Shown: positions 10,217-20,045 of the stretch, piece after piece
How positions within the stretch are numbered: the first letter of the stretch is position 1
Layout of the letters: the number at the start of each line of letters is the position of its first letter
Origin: Seminavis robusta
Taxonomy: Eukaryota > Bacillariophyta > Bacillariophyceae > Naviculales > Naviculaceae
NCBI GenBank assembly: GCA_903772945.1
Contig: CAICTM010000293.1
Span: 1 to 64,000, forward strand
Length of the DNA stretch: 64,000 nucleotides
Reading direction: 5' to 3'
Position numbers and translations under genes: made by a program
The notes under the pieces: model-generated
The model's database searches: none
What the model was told of the DNA's origin: nothing
What the model saw: only the letters and a program-made list of their open reading frames with translations

Positions 10217-10566
10217 GGTCTAGCTATTCGGTATGGTTTGTGTTGTGTGCTCCTCATCTCGACGACCCAGGCGTCATGCGTCTGTCGTTTGCTGACATGA
10301 TGAGAGGAAACAGGCCGAAGTGTACCTGGTCGTAAGTGTAGAATGAAAAGCTAAAATGAATTGAAAAGATCCATACCATGACCCATTTTGACTTCTACTG
10401 TGCTCCAGGTACAGGTGGAAGAGGGATTTTTATAAAATATTTATGATTTTATCCTTTCATCTCCCTGTGAGAAATGTCAACCTTTTTTCCAAGAAGTCAT
10501 TTTCCTCATTTTTTCTATCTGTATCTGTGTCCATCCTGGAAATCACCATGATCCTCTCAATTGAGG

Positions 10567-10860
10567 ATGTCTTCCGCATCTCCACCGCTCCCGCTATTGC
10601 TCCTGTTGCTAGCTGTGGTCAAGCTATCGGCGCAGATAACAGTTGATCTATCAGACGTTGATTTCGAAGATACTGAAGACGAATGCGACGTGGGAACTCG
10701 TTCCATCAACGCAACCAATGCCACCGACGCGTCAACTTCTGGCAGCCGAGGCAATGGAACCAATGACGGCCTATTTGTTTGTCAGTTGAACCAGGCTCGT
10801 ACCCGTGCCGTTGCATGCTGTTCACCAGAACGGAGTGTTGTACAAATTCATCCGATTTGA
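10567..10860 (+). CDS. possible small secreted protein
   Basis: 97 codons from the ATG at 10567. The product begins with a textbook signal peptide (MSSASPPLPLLLLLLAVVKL, cleavage likely after ...SAQ), followed by an acidic Asp/Glu stretch and an Asn/Thr/Ser-rich part with N-glycosylation sequons (NAT, NAT, NGT). The 3' half lies antisense to the 3' end of the MYND gene, and the last ~30 codons look non-coding, so an unseen intron or a shorter real product is possible. I do not recognise a family. Confidence 0.35.
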   Translation: MSSASPPLPLLLLLLAVVKLSAQITVDLSDVDFEDTEDECDVGTRSINATNATDASTSGSRGNGTNDGLFVCQLNQARTRAVACCSPERSVVQIHPI

Positions 10861-11655
10861 TCTTTCCACAGAAAAACTGGCACTCCATTTCATGAATTGG
10901 CCAGTCAGACTGCTGGCATTGCTTGCTGCAAAACTCCACCATGGTGCATTTGGAGCACCATATTGTTACACTAGTCTCGTTGTTACAGTAGTCGCAAACT
11001 CGGACTTCAGGAGTCGAGTCGCTAGCACCTTTGTTTTGAGATCTGCCAAACAATGACAGGGGACTTTCTTGTCCAAGTAGACAATAGCATCATGGATGCT
11101 CCCACAATGCTTGACACAGTACCACTTCACTTGAAGCCACTTTTCCACCAGCTGATGATGATGATCCTCTCGAGAAGGTTTTTCCATGCACTTGTCAAGG
11201 TAAAGCGCTGCTCTCAGAGTCAACATGGCTTTCTTTAGATTGGGAGTGGTCCATTCTTGTAGGGAAAAAGTGGCTGCAAGTCCATAAAGAAGCTGTATCA
11301 TGCCTGGTTGGTCCATAACAGGGTGGACTAAGTGTAGCATCTGCAGATTGGCCAAATGATTGACAGTGCTTTCTTTGCAATCATGAGAGTACACATCAAC
11401 CAAGAACGGCTGCAAGGCATCACGACCCACAGCATTCACATATCCTTCCGACATGCCATGAAAGCACAGACCACGCTTCACCACGTTGGACAGCTGTAGC
11501 GTCAACGTTGCAGCATCACCTTCGCTGTTGTTGTTCGCAATGGTAGTTGTGTCATTGTTTGCTACTGCGACGTTGTCATTGGTTCTTGTTGTGGCAGGCT
11601 TTTTGTTCTTGTTTCGGCCTCCTTTTTTCTTGCTGTTGCGGCGGCGGTTCTTCAT
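10706..11655 (-). CDS. MYND zinc-finger protein with a frame break
   Basis: Starts at the ATG at 11655 with a very basic N-terminus (MKNRRRNSKKKGGRNKNKK). A helical region follows (residues ~60-210, FHGMSEGYVNAVGRDALQPF to AIVYLDKKVPCHCLADLKTK) of a kind I know from diatom MYND proteins. The C-terminal MYND finger (VCDYCNNETSVTIWCSKCTM, then FCSKQCQQSDWPIHEMEC) has all the Cys/His ligands but lies in another frame. The two frames overlap, and the change falls within about 11,024-11,040, near an AAAACAAAGG run. I see no convincing intron there (no GTAAGT/GTGAGT-type donor), so this is a one-base indel, either a real pseudogenising change or an assembly error. MYND fingers bind proline-rich peptides; no SET domain is seen. 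Confidence 0.6.
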
Positions 11656-11907
11656 CTTGTCCAAGAACAAGCAAGCACAATGTCGATTGATGGCGAAGGA
11701 GAGGAGGAGTTTACTGCGAGGGTCCTTATCTTGCTCCCTAGATCGATCTCGAACTGTGTCCGGACGAAGCGTTTGTGTTTGCTGAACAGAGCGACAAAGC
11801 GAGAGAAAAGAGCGGAGAAGAACAAGCAGCCGGGGGCTGATGCCCTCAACTGTCAAAAAGAGATTTGATTGGATTCCCCAATCGAATCCTTAACATCTTT
11901 GGTCAAA

Positions 11908-12190
11908 TCCTTTACCGTGTTCAACTGGACACACTATATAGCAAGTCTCCATAGCCAGCCAGTAAGGGTCCAAAGTACTGTGTCCAACAGAACACACAAT
12001 ATCAATCCCTATCCTTAACAGGAAAATGTCCCTTATGTTTTGGCAAAACTTACACCGTGTTTATCTGGACACACTATTGAGTCTGCATAGCCAGCCAGAA
12101 CTGGTACCCATATGTTGAAACTACTGTGTCCACTGAACAACAATATTAATCCCTATCCTTAAGAGGAAAGTGTCCCCTATGTGACCAAAA
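11908..12190. repeat. two diverged ~135 bp direct repeats
   Basis: Copy 1 (about 11,908-12,043) and copy 2 (about 12,044-12,190) share ordered blocks: ACCGTGTT..CTGGACACACTAT, CATAGCCAGCCAG, TACTGTGTCCA, AATCCCTATCCTTAA.AGGAA and GTGTCCC. Roughly three quarters of positions match by eye. No coding content. They border the mobile-element island and may be remnants of a small element. Confidence 0.7.
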
Positions 12191-12200
12191 CAGCTGCAAC

Positions 12201-12245
12201 AAACACACACACACACCAACACACACACACACACACACACACACG
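12201..12245. repeat. (CA)n microsatellite
   Basis: An almost pure CA tract interrupted by one CCAA, immediately upstream of the RT relic. Similar tracts lie at 13,258-13,308 and 13,630-13,713. Confidence 0.95.
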
Positions 12246-12249
12246 AGGA

Positions 12250-13245
12250 CAGCCATCACCAAGATCTCAAAGTGGCTCAAAGACAACCAAGAACAGTTCC
12301 CAGACCTGCCCACCAAGCAGTCCTCAAGGCACTGATTCTCATTATGGAGTGGAGCTTCTTCCACTTCGGTGACACCACATGGCGGCAACTCAGGGGCACT
12401 GCAATGGGAGCCCACCAGCCCCACCCTATGCCACCATCTACTTTGCCATCCTGAGTCCATTCTGCTTCGACCTTCATGGATAGTCTTGCAGTTCTGCAGC
12501 CTACAGGAGATACATCGATGATGTCTTCGGCATATGCACTGCCGAATGGAAGACACCAGCTCCTGTGGGAGGGCTTCCAAAAGGCAATAACAACAATGAG
12601 TACAAGCTGCACTGGGAGTTCACTGAACTCTCCAGTCAGGTGGATTTCATGGACATGACAATCACCCTCAACATGACAACAAACTGGTCCCACACTGTAT
12701 GAGAAACCAACCAACTTGTATCTCTACATCCCATCCCACTCCTGTCACCCACCAGGCCTCCTGTCTGGAGTGGTGTATGGCAACTCTTTAGGATCTATAC
12801 ATCTGCTCTGAGGAGACTGACAGGCTCGCCAGGACCAAGCTCTTCTTCAAGAGGCTCCTGCCCAGGGGCTACCAAGCCACCACACTAGGCCCCTTTTTGA
12901 AGCAGCATCACCAGGGCAAGGGCCTACACTGGCCCCCAGCCAACAACAACAACAAGAGGGAACCATGGGAATCCAGCTGCTGCACCTGGAATACCACCCA
13001 AGGATCCCCCATCAAAGGTCTTCCAGCAAGGTTGGAGGGATTGCATTGCCAATCCCACGAACTGATGCCCTTCAAGCATTTCCGGATCCCACACACAGTG
13101 GGCCCCATGCGAGGCAACATGCAATGGGACTGGATAGGATGATTGTAGCCTACTCCAGGCCCCCCAACTTGGTAACCTACTGTCCTACGGAAGGTTCCAG
13201 AATTAGATGGCTCCCCCGTCTCATCCTTTCTGGATTAGAGGCTTG
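12250..13245 (+). mobile_element. decayed retroelement fragment, Penelope-like (GTAMGT-type) reverse transcriptase
   Basis: Short coding remnants in several frames of the + strand resemble one reverse transcriptase in order: an LRGTAMG block, a YIDDVFGI catalytic-centre block, an [14 protein letters not shown] block followed by HPPG, and a tail with RMIVAYSRPPNL. The GTAMGT type of RT is typical of Penelope-like elements, and I know this kind of sequence from diatom genomes. The copy is old and broken in several places. No endonuclease domain or clear ends are visible. It is bracketed by CA microsatellites. Confidence 0.6.
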
Positions 13246-13257
13246 TCGGGAGCCATG

Positions 13258-13308
13258 GCACACACACCACACACACACACACACACCCACACACCACACA
13301 CACACATC
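13258..13308. repeat. (CA)n microsatellite
   Basis: CA/CACC tract just downstream of the RT relic. Confidence 0.95.
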
Positions 13309-13629
13309 AGCCCATCGAGGTATTGGATTTAGGTTTAGTTTAGCTTGGTCTCGGTCTATACCGTACCAGCTCCTATGGTCTATTTTCGAAATCACCAACA
13401 AACAGGGTACCCTTGCTTTCTCACAGCTACCCGGCTTGTATCTTTTGCCATCCCCAGCTTGCTCCACTGATGAAGCAAACAGCGAAATTCTTAAGCTCAG
13501 AATTTGGAAATCAGCAAGCAACGGATATACCCCATGGATAAACACCAATGGTAGATTCGTCGTAGATTACTCTTAGTAGTGTCTACACACATCTCACACA
13601 ACATCACACATCTCACACAGCACTCAACG

Positions 13630-13638
13630 TACACACAC

Positions 13639-13685
<47 letters not shown>

Positions 13686-13713
13686 ACACACCACACACAC
13701 ACACACACACCAC
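13630..13713. repeat. (CA)n microsatellite
   Basis: The longest CA tract of the window, with a few CACC interruptions. It is followed about 30 bp later by the palindromic CCCTCA...TGAGGG repeats. Confidence 0.95.
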
Positions 13714-13746
13714 ATACAGCGATAAAAGTGTGAAATGACGCGCGCG

Positions 13747-13803
13747 CCCTCAGTCCGTTGAGGGCAATAAAAGTGTGAAAGACCCTCAGTCCGTTGAGGG
13801 CAA
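13747..13803. repeat. tandem pair of palindromic 18-mers (CCCTCA-GTCCGT-TGAGGG)
   Basis: CCCTCAGTCCGTTGAGGG occurs at 13,747-13,764 and 13,783-13,800, each followed by CAA; unit spacing is 36 bp. Each copy is a perfect 6-bp stem with a 6-nt loop. GTCCGTTGAGGGCAAT recurs at 16,578-16,593, on the other side of the transposase frames. The pieces therefore look like terminal or subterminal repeats of the DNA transposon between them. Confidence 0.75.
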
Positions 13804-13917
13804 AGCGATTGTGCCACAATACCCAGCAACCATCACACCGTACGGAGCCACGGGTATTTCATTGTGGATTACGCTGTGCTCATTCATTGCTTTAAGTTCG
13901 GCTGCCTTGGTGAAAAA

Positions 13918-15357
13918 CTAACTACCCAGACAGAGCATGATAGCTCGCACACAACTACATGTACCGGTATGTTCTTCGAAGAAGCAGGTCATTAATCGAT
14001 CTGCACGGTGGATCCCGATGTGGGTAGCTGTCAAAATTTTATAAGCGAGATCCAGGTTGTCTCTCTCATTTGTGTTGGTTCCCCTCGATACATAAGTAAT
14101 GCCAGAGACTGGATTCTTCCGAAAGATGTTCACTTCCGAAGGGTCTGAAAGGCAGCCCTTGTCAATGTATGTAAAAAGCTGTTTGATCTTGTCTCGAGTT
14201 GTGGAATCATTCTTCAGAAACAGCTTTCCAGATGGTCCGTCGGCACCAGTTGACAGTGCCATTTCGGTTTCTGCATCCTTGCCTCGAACAAATTCCAACA
14301 CAGCCTCAACATTGCGCCTTAGCTGTTGGGGTGGAGGGATGATAGCGTTGGCCTCTTTCATTATCTCCTTGTGCGTTGGCTCTCGATTCTTCTTCTGTTG
14401 AAGATACTCTTTGGCTCGATCATATTCCGCTGCTTCCACAACAAAGGTAGCTCGACTCAACAGACCACGAAAGATTCCGGCCTGTGGCGAATTGGCATCC
14501 CTAAGACATGGAGTCCATCTCTTGTGCCAATGGAAAGGATCCAGTAAAATCTTGACATTCCCAAAGATCCGCTTGATGGTACAGTACACTTGACAACAGT
14601 TATCAACATACACCACCTTGACTGAGTCGGTTAATGGAACATCCCCAATGGGTGGAATCTCTGCTCCATCGGCAACAAGGTCGCGCGCAACTTCTCTTCT
14701 TCTTGCTATCTCCTTGGCTTGCAAGTTTCTCTTCAATCTGTCATTCAGGCGAACCAAGTCTGGCTCAATCTCGCTGAAGGACTCTGAGTGTTTGAGTGCC
14801 TTCCAAAACACAGTCAGACCATCTTCATTTTGAATGGTAATGATGCATCTGTAGGGACAAAAACTCTTTCCAGGGCCTGTCCACACTCTGATTTTGGCCG
14901 CCAACTTGTAATTGAAATCAATCTTCAGTATCTCTGCTGTGAGGCCCAACATCTTGCTTTCCTGGTACTCTTTCCGGTGGTTGAAGACAGTTGTGACCAG
15001 GCTGTCTATCATGTGCTTACTGATCACACGGCCATCATATCCCTTCTTGTCGTCGAACTTGGAAAAAAGAGGAGGTCGGTTGTTCACAGATTCCCCTTCA
15101 ACACCACCATTATCTTCGGCAGAATCACCATCGCCAGTCAGTTCATTCTCTTGCACATATTCAGAAAGTGTATCCATGGCCTGTTGAAGCTCCAGTTCAG
15201 CTGCGATCAGTTCCTCTTCCAATGCGTCCACTCGGGTTTGGTGGTTCTCATAATACGACGTGACTTTGCCCTGCCAGGTGCGAATCTTGCTGCTCAAACG
15301 TCGGGGGTGGTCATCAGGGTCCACAGCTAATAATTCCTGCATGGAATTGATGCCCAT
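13918..15357 (-). CDS. transposase, C-terminal catalytic part
   Basis: 479 aa, in the same frame as and 12 nt downstream of the N-terminal part's TGA; the ATG at 15,357 is probably not a natural start. It begins with a coiled coil (ALEEELIAAELELQQAM), then the DDE core region: a first acidic strand near AAKIRVWTGPGK, and VKVVYVDNCCQVYC ... VKILLDPFHWHKRW, which carries the Asp-Asn-Cys-Cys and Asp-x-Phe-His motifs typical of KDZ-related transposases. The C-terminus has a DRLMTCFFEEHTGTC patch. Apart from the upstream stop the coding sequence looks intact, so the copy may be young. Confidence 0.65.
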   Translation of the reverse strand: MGINSMQELLAVDPDDHPRRLSSKIRTWQGKVTSYYENHQTRVDALEEELIAAELELQQAMDTLSEYVQENELTGDGDSAEDNGGVEGESVNNRPPLFSKFDDKKGYDGRVISKHMIDSLVTTVFNHRKEYQESKMLGLTAEILKIDFNYKLAAKIRVWTGPGKSFCPYRCIITIQNEDGLTVFWKALKHSESFSEIEPDLVRLNDRLKRNLQAKEIARRREVARDLVADGAEIPPIGDVPLTDSVKVVYVDNCCQVYCTIKRIFGNVKILLDPFHWHKRWTPCLRDANSPQAGIFRGLLSRATFVVEAAEYDRAKEYLQQKKNREPTHKEIMKEANAIIPPPQQLRRNVEAVLEFVRGKDAETEMALSTGADGPSGKLFLKNDSTTRDKIKQLFTYIDKGCLSDPSEVNIFRKNPVSGITYVSRGTNTNERDNLDLAYKILTATHIGIHRADRLMTCFFEEHTGTCSCVRAIMLCLGS

Positions 15358-15369
15358 CTCAATCAGCTT

Positions 15370-16257
15370 TCACAATTTGGTTCCACCGACTCCAGGAAGA
15401 ATGTTCTTGTTGGCTCCAAAATGATTTCGGTTTTCCTTATCACCAAGCATTTTCTTGAATTGGACGTCTCCATTGGCTTTAGCCCGTGCTGATGACAGCA
15501 GAAGCCGGATTCGAGTAGCATTGTTCTCCCTGACATTCTTTACAGACTGGAGGCTTCTTAATTGATCGTCGGTTTGAACAACAACAAAATCATCCATTGT
15601 CTTGGATTTCTTCTTGGGACGGCAGTCAATCTTGTCTCTGCCGACTGCCGATAGGTAGAGCTCAAAATCGCTGTAATAAGCACTGTATGCGAGTCTCTTG
15701 AGCCGTCTGGCGATGCTAGCTGTGCATTCGGTGGAGGCCTCCAGCACAATTTGACTGTACAACTCATCATCAACTGCGTATCCATGTCCAAGATAGAAGT
15801 TAAAACTTGATCCATAAATACTAGAATCCAGTTTCATACTCTCCTTGTTGTAGCCAGCAAAACGTCTTCCACACAGATTGCATGGGTAGAGGACTGTGTC
15901 CAGAAAACGTTGCCGGTGCACACCAAACAAGACTTTTGGGTTGTTGATCCACCGAGTCTTCAGAACGTCCACGTAGTCGTTCTTCTTGCAGTGTGGGCAG
16001 GTTGGAATGTGCCCGTGAAATAACAGGTGCGGCACAAACACTGCCATTCCTTTGACGTAGAATGAATCGGCCTTGCTTTTTTTGGATCCGGAGTTCAACA
16101 GATTGCTATTATTCCTGCCACCCGATGGCTGTACATTCTTCCAATTATGCCCCTTCAGGAATGCACGATGGTCATGGTCGATAGCAGTACGTGTTGACTT
16201 GATGAACGCCTGTTGGGCAGGACTGAATTGCTTCAGCGGCACATCTCCCGTCATGGT
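15370..16257 (-). CDS. transposase, N-terminal part (zinc-binding region)
   Basis: Likely start is the ATG at about 16,257 (MTGDVPLKQFSPAQQAFIKS), although the frame is open from 16,362. About 295 aa. The central part has two Cys pairs, PHLLFHGHIPTCPHCKKNDY and LYPCNLCGRRFAGYN, separated by a WINNPKVLFGVHRQRFLD stretch. This arrangement is known to me from the DUF6729-bearing transposases of eukaryotic DDE elements. The end (NILPGVGGTKL) is the first half of a helix-hairpin-helix. The TGA stop at 15,370-15,372 is in the same frame as the next reading frame, which continues with KLIEMGINSMQELL, the second half of that hairpin. Confidence 0.65.
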   Translation of the reverse strand, partial: TMTGDVPLKQFSPAQQAFIKSTRTAIDHDHRAFLKGHNWKNVQPSGGRNNSNLLNSGSKKSKADSFYVKGMAVFVPHLLFHGHIPTCPHCKKNDYVDVLKTRWINNPKVLFGVHRQRFLDTVLYPCNLCGRRFAGYNKESMKLDSSIYGSSFNFYLGHGYAVDDELYSQIVLEASTECTASIARRLKRLAYSAYYSDFELYLSAVGRDKIDCRPKKKSKTMDDFVVVQTDDQLRSLQSVKNVRENNATRIRLLLSSARAKANGDVQFKKMLGDKENRNHFGANKNILPGVGGTKL

Positions 16258-16362
16258 GGCATTGTCATTGCCTCCGAATAAAGTGAGTTCCTCTCCACGC
16301 TGGAGCGATTGCACTGGAGGTTGAGGGTTAAAGATTAAAATGATGCGGATGGACTCTATCAA

Positions 16363-16722
16363 GACTCAAGAATATTTGGTTCCCACAAGCTACTGGTAGG
16401 GTAATAGTACAGTTAAACTAAGATGTGACCAATCTATCGCGTCCAAGGAAGGACAAGGGAATTAAAGATAAGACATGCGGTAGTTAGAGGTCGGGACCTG
16501 CAACGTCATCCAGGCCGTCTGTCCCCCCCTCCTTCTTTTTTTTTTCTTCTTGGATGCAACGAGTTCTTATCCGCACCGTCCGTTGAGGGCAATCTTTATA
16601 GAGTGAGTGCGACGCACACTTTTCCCAAAATCTTTTTGCCCTCTTGGGTTCGGACAAAAAGGAACGGTCTCCATGAGAGAGTCCTCAGTCCAGACGCATT
16701 GTTGTATTAGGTCTGTTGGGAA
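16363..16722. other. transposon 5' flank and AAA gene upstream region
   Basis: No gene. It holds the presumed promoter side of the transposon, a poly-T run (about 16,537-16,546), the right-hand GTCCGTTGAGGGCAAT copy (16,578-16,593) and ~130 bp of upstream DNA of the AAA ATPase gene. Confidence 0.5.
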
Positions 16723-19393
16723 ATGGAAATCGATGAGACATTGCTGGATCTGGCTTCCTTGTCAGAAGCTGATTCAAGGAAGCTCAAGGTGGCGTTTGGG
16801 GATGCGTTCCAAGTTTCCGTTTCGCCAATTTCGAGTCCTTCAGGAAGAACCTGTTTCCCATTGGAGTTGACAAGTTGCATTGTTCAAGCAGTCATCGCAA
16901 GTAATAAGGGCATTACTGATGGTTCTGATACTGAGAATGAGGATACTGAGACAGTTGAGCCTTTTGTTCCAGAGATCTCCATTCATCCCTTAGTTTTTGA
17001 ATTTTTGACTACTTCCTTTGCAACATGGGCTGAACAGCCTACCGGTACAGCGAGTGGCAGTCAAGACGAGACAAGAGATGGCGACAATATGCAAATTGAA
17101 AATCAAATGGAGTCGCTGCCAATTCGAGTCAAGCCATTCATAGTCCCCGGTATCACGGCTCAACTCTGTAATGATTCAACCCTGCCTCCACATTTCCATT
17201 GGAAAGCGCGGCGGATAGAATCCACACAGACTCTACCTCGTGGATCCACCATTTGCCTCCACATGGTGTATATTGATGAAGAATTGAGAGACTATTGCCA
17301 CAGAAAAAAGGGTGAGGTTCTCCGAGAGACATTAGCTGGGTTTCTAGACCAGAGAATCTTAATGGTTGGTACCACCGTGATTCTACCCACACCGGTTGGA
17401 ATGGCAATTGCCACTGTCACAGACATTCTACCTGGTTCCGATGATGCTACAACACAATCTACTGGATCACAACAACAGGATCGTGTCGCATATCGAATAG
17501 GCAACTGCGAGACCTGCACACTAGAACTGTCACATTGCGAAGAAGAAATACCACTAGCCGAGTCACAAAAGTCGTCTTCGGAGCACCCTGTTCCAACCGA
17601 AGGCTTGTCGTGGCAAACCGATTGTCCCGGCTATGAAGATCTTGTGGAAATACTCCTGCAACTTGCTCAAATCCAAGGATCCGCTGCTCCCTCTGGGATA
17701 CTCCTCACCGGTAGTCCTCAGGTGGGCAAAACCCATTTGGCATCCTGTGTGGCGTTGCAACTTTCGACGAAACAACAACAACAATTTGCAGTACACTGGG
17801 TCTCGGCACAAGATCTACTCTTGCAAGCCACTTGGGCTAACGAGTCGGACCTGTTGGAGATGCTGCGACCACCCATGACTACTACTAGTGTCGGTCAACT
17901 CTTGGTTCTGGATGACTTGCAAATATTTGCCGCCGAAGACGAAGGCTCTCTGAAAGAGGACGCTGTTTCTGTGAATACCAATCCAGAGCTATTGGTGGTG
18001 CAAAACGCGGTCCTTCAAATCATGGACGAATTGCAGCAGAGTACCGGTACTACAAACAGAACACACAGTATTTCTATTTTGGGCCTGGCACAGTCCTCCT
18101 CCAATCTACCAGTGGCATTCACTCGAAGTGGCAGATTGGAAAAAAAAATTGCCATGTTGCCGCCCACACAGAGGCAAAGAGAAATGATTCTGCGGTCCCT
18201 TATCCCGACCGTTGGCATTACGGATGAGTCGATGGTCCAGAAGTGGGCCGAAGCCTTGTCTCCGGTTACTGTCAGCTGTGTTGCAGGAGATCTGCGTCGG
18301 ATTCTGTCCGGTGCTTGGACCGCTGCATCCGCTCGTACTACCTGGCAGCACAAAGACAACGTGAACCGAGCCTTTCGCCCCGAATTGTCATGGGATGATC
18401 TAAGGCATGCAGCGCAAACCTATGTTCCCATTCAACTCGAGACTGTAGATGTTTGCAAACCCAAATCCTTCACGACTGACGGTGAACTGAATCCGGATGA
18501 CTGGGCCGCAATCCACAAACTGAGTTGGGAATCTTTCGGTGGGTACCCTGTGGTAAAGAAGCGTCTTTTGCGCACCGTGGTAGGTCCCTGGAAGCGTTTC
18601 TTGAGGGAGGATGAGGGCTCCAACACAGCCGCTACCATGGGACTGTCGCCGCCTCCAGGTGTGCTATTCCACGGCGGGTCTGGGAACGGCAAGTCATTTG
18701 CTGCTTCCTGCTTGGGTTCCTCGTTGGGGCTGCCAATGATCAAGGTCAGAGCGGCAGATGTATTGGACAAGTGGTTGGGAGGATCTGAAGCCATCTTGAG
18801 GTCCTTGTTTGCTAGAGCGAGATCGGCGGCACCTTGCATACTGGTAAGTACATCATTAAGAGATGGCCTTGGCCCAGCACAATGGCTCCATCCTCATGCT
18901 TGCTTGGTTGTGGCTCCGGCAGTTCTTCGACGAAATTGATTCGGTTGCAACCAACAGGGCCAGCGGGGATGATGACGGTACAGAAGTCATGGGTCGCTTG
19001 TTGTCGACACTGCTGAATGAAATGGACGGCATATCAAGTGACAAACGTCGGCAAAGCGTGCTCGTTGTGGCTTGCACAAATCGCTTGGATGACCTAGACA
19101 CAGCGCTGCTACGACCAGGCCGGTTGGAGGAACACGTTCATCTGGATTATCCCACGGCAGCAGATATCAAGGAAATGCTGCAGATTCATCTGGCCACTGT
19201 ACCGCTGTCAAACAAACTGAGCTTTGATGCTCTGGCCGATGAGCTGGCAACGAAGAAAGCAACGGGGGCTGATGTCGAGGGGATCTGCCGGGAAGCCTGC
19301 TTGGGGATGGTGCAGCGTTTGGAAGGCACTGAAACGATGCAGCTATCAAATGATGACATGGAGAAAGCCTTTGGTTCCTCGAGGCTTCGATAG
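16723..19393 (+). CDS. tandem AAA ATPase (Cdc48/SPATA5L1/PEX1-like)
   Basis: Exons 16,723-18,843 and 18,923-19,393 (phase 0; GTAAGT donor, CCGGCAG acceptor), about 863 aa. Type II AAA protein: N-terminal domain (~1-280), D1 (~310-530) and D2 (~590-860). D2 is canonical: Walker A GGSGNGKS, Walker B across the splice CIL-FFDEID, then LVVACTNRLDDLDTALLRPG with the arginine-finger region. D1 has Walker A GSPQVGKT but its Walker B reads LLVLDDLQ, so the catalytic Glu is replaced by Asp. Weak D1 with active D2 fits PEX1/PEX6- or SPATA5L1-type unfoldases; I cannot choose between them. Its 3' end is duplicated downstream. Confidence 0.75.
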
Positions 19394-19437
19394 CAAGCGT
19401 TGATAAGAATGGTAATCAAACTCTTAGTAGAAACTCA

Positions 19438-19555
19438 TTGACAGAGGTCAAATTACTTACAAGTAGGCTACTAGTAGTTTACAGTTTGGGCAGCAGTTCC
19501 TCGCCTCACCATAGAGCTCACCTCACCGCCCCCCATTTCGCCCAGAGCAGCAAGT
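19438..19555 (-). pseudogene. duplicated 3' fragment of the SLC4-type transporter gene
   Basis: This segment closely matches 20,010-20,125, the 3' end and downstream flank of the convergent SLC4 gene: both contain GGTCAAATTACTTACAAGTA and CCCATTTCxCCCAGAGCAGC. It is the left-hand copy of a tandem duplication and carries only the last ~20 codons of the transporter, so it is not functional. Confidence 0.75.
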
Positions 19556-19970
19556 TAAGTGTTTCTTGCGGGAGGACGAGGGCTCCAACACAGCCGCTAC
19601 CACGGGGCTTTCGCCGCCTCCAGGTGTGCAAGATCAGAGTGGCAGATGTATTAGACAAGTGGCTAGGAGGATCTGACGCGATCTTGAGGTCATTGTTTGC
19701 TCGACAGAGATCGGCCGCACCTTGCATACTGGTAAGTACATGAAGAGACGGCCTCTTCCCAGCACAACAGTTCTATCCTCATGCTTGCTTCGTTGTGGCT
19801 CCAACAGTTCTTTGGCGAAATTGATTCGGTTGCAACCAACAGGGCCAGTGGGGATGATGACGGTAGAGAAGTGTTGTTGACACTGCTGCGCTTGGAAGGC
19901 ACTGAAACGATGCAGCTATCAAATGATGACATGGAGAAAGCCTTTGGTTTCTCGAGGCTTCGATAGCAAG
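19556..19970 (+). pseudogene. truncated, internally deleted duplicate of the AAA gene 3' end
   Basis: Three blocks of the AAA gene recur in order: the stretch before Walker A (matching about 18,594-18,664), the post-Walker-A stretch through the GTAAGTACAT donor (matching about 18,742-18,850), and the intron with both ends of exon 2 (FGEIDSVATNRASGDDDG, then LEGTETMQLSNDDMEKAFGF and the stop). The Walker A segment and most of the middle of exon 2 are missing, so no working ATPase domain remains. Sequence match to the parent is high (about 85-90% by eye), so the duplication is fairly recent. Confidence 0.85.
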
Positions 19971-20045
19971 TGTTGAGACATATGGTAGTCAAACTCTTGG
20001 TAGAAACCCATTGACAAAGGTCAAATTACTTACAAGTAGGCTAGT

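Larger units (their letters stand above)
13747..16593 (-). mobile_element. DDE-type DNA transposon (DUF6729/KDZ-like transposase), nearly whole
   Basis: The body between the GTCCGTTGAGGGC repeats carries one long minus-strand transposase reading frame (16,362 to 13,918) and little else. Both ends show GCCCTCA / TGAGGGC in inverted orientation. I cannot see a clear target-site duplication. The only break I see in the coding part is one in-frame stop. Exact ends are uncertain because the left side has two copies of the repeat. Confidence 0.6.
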
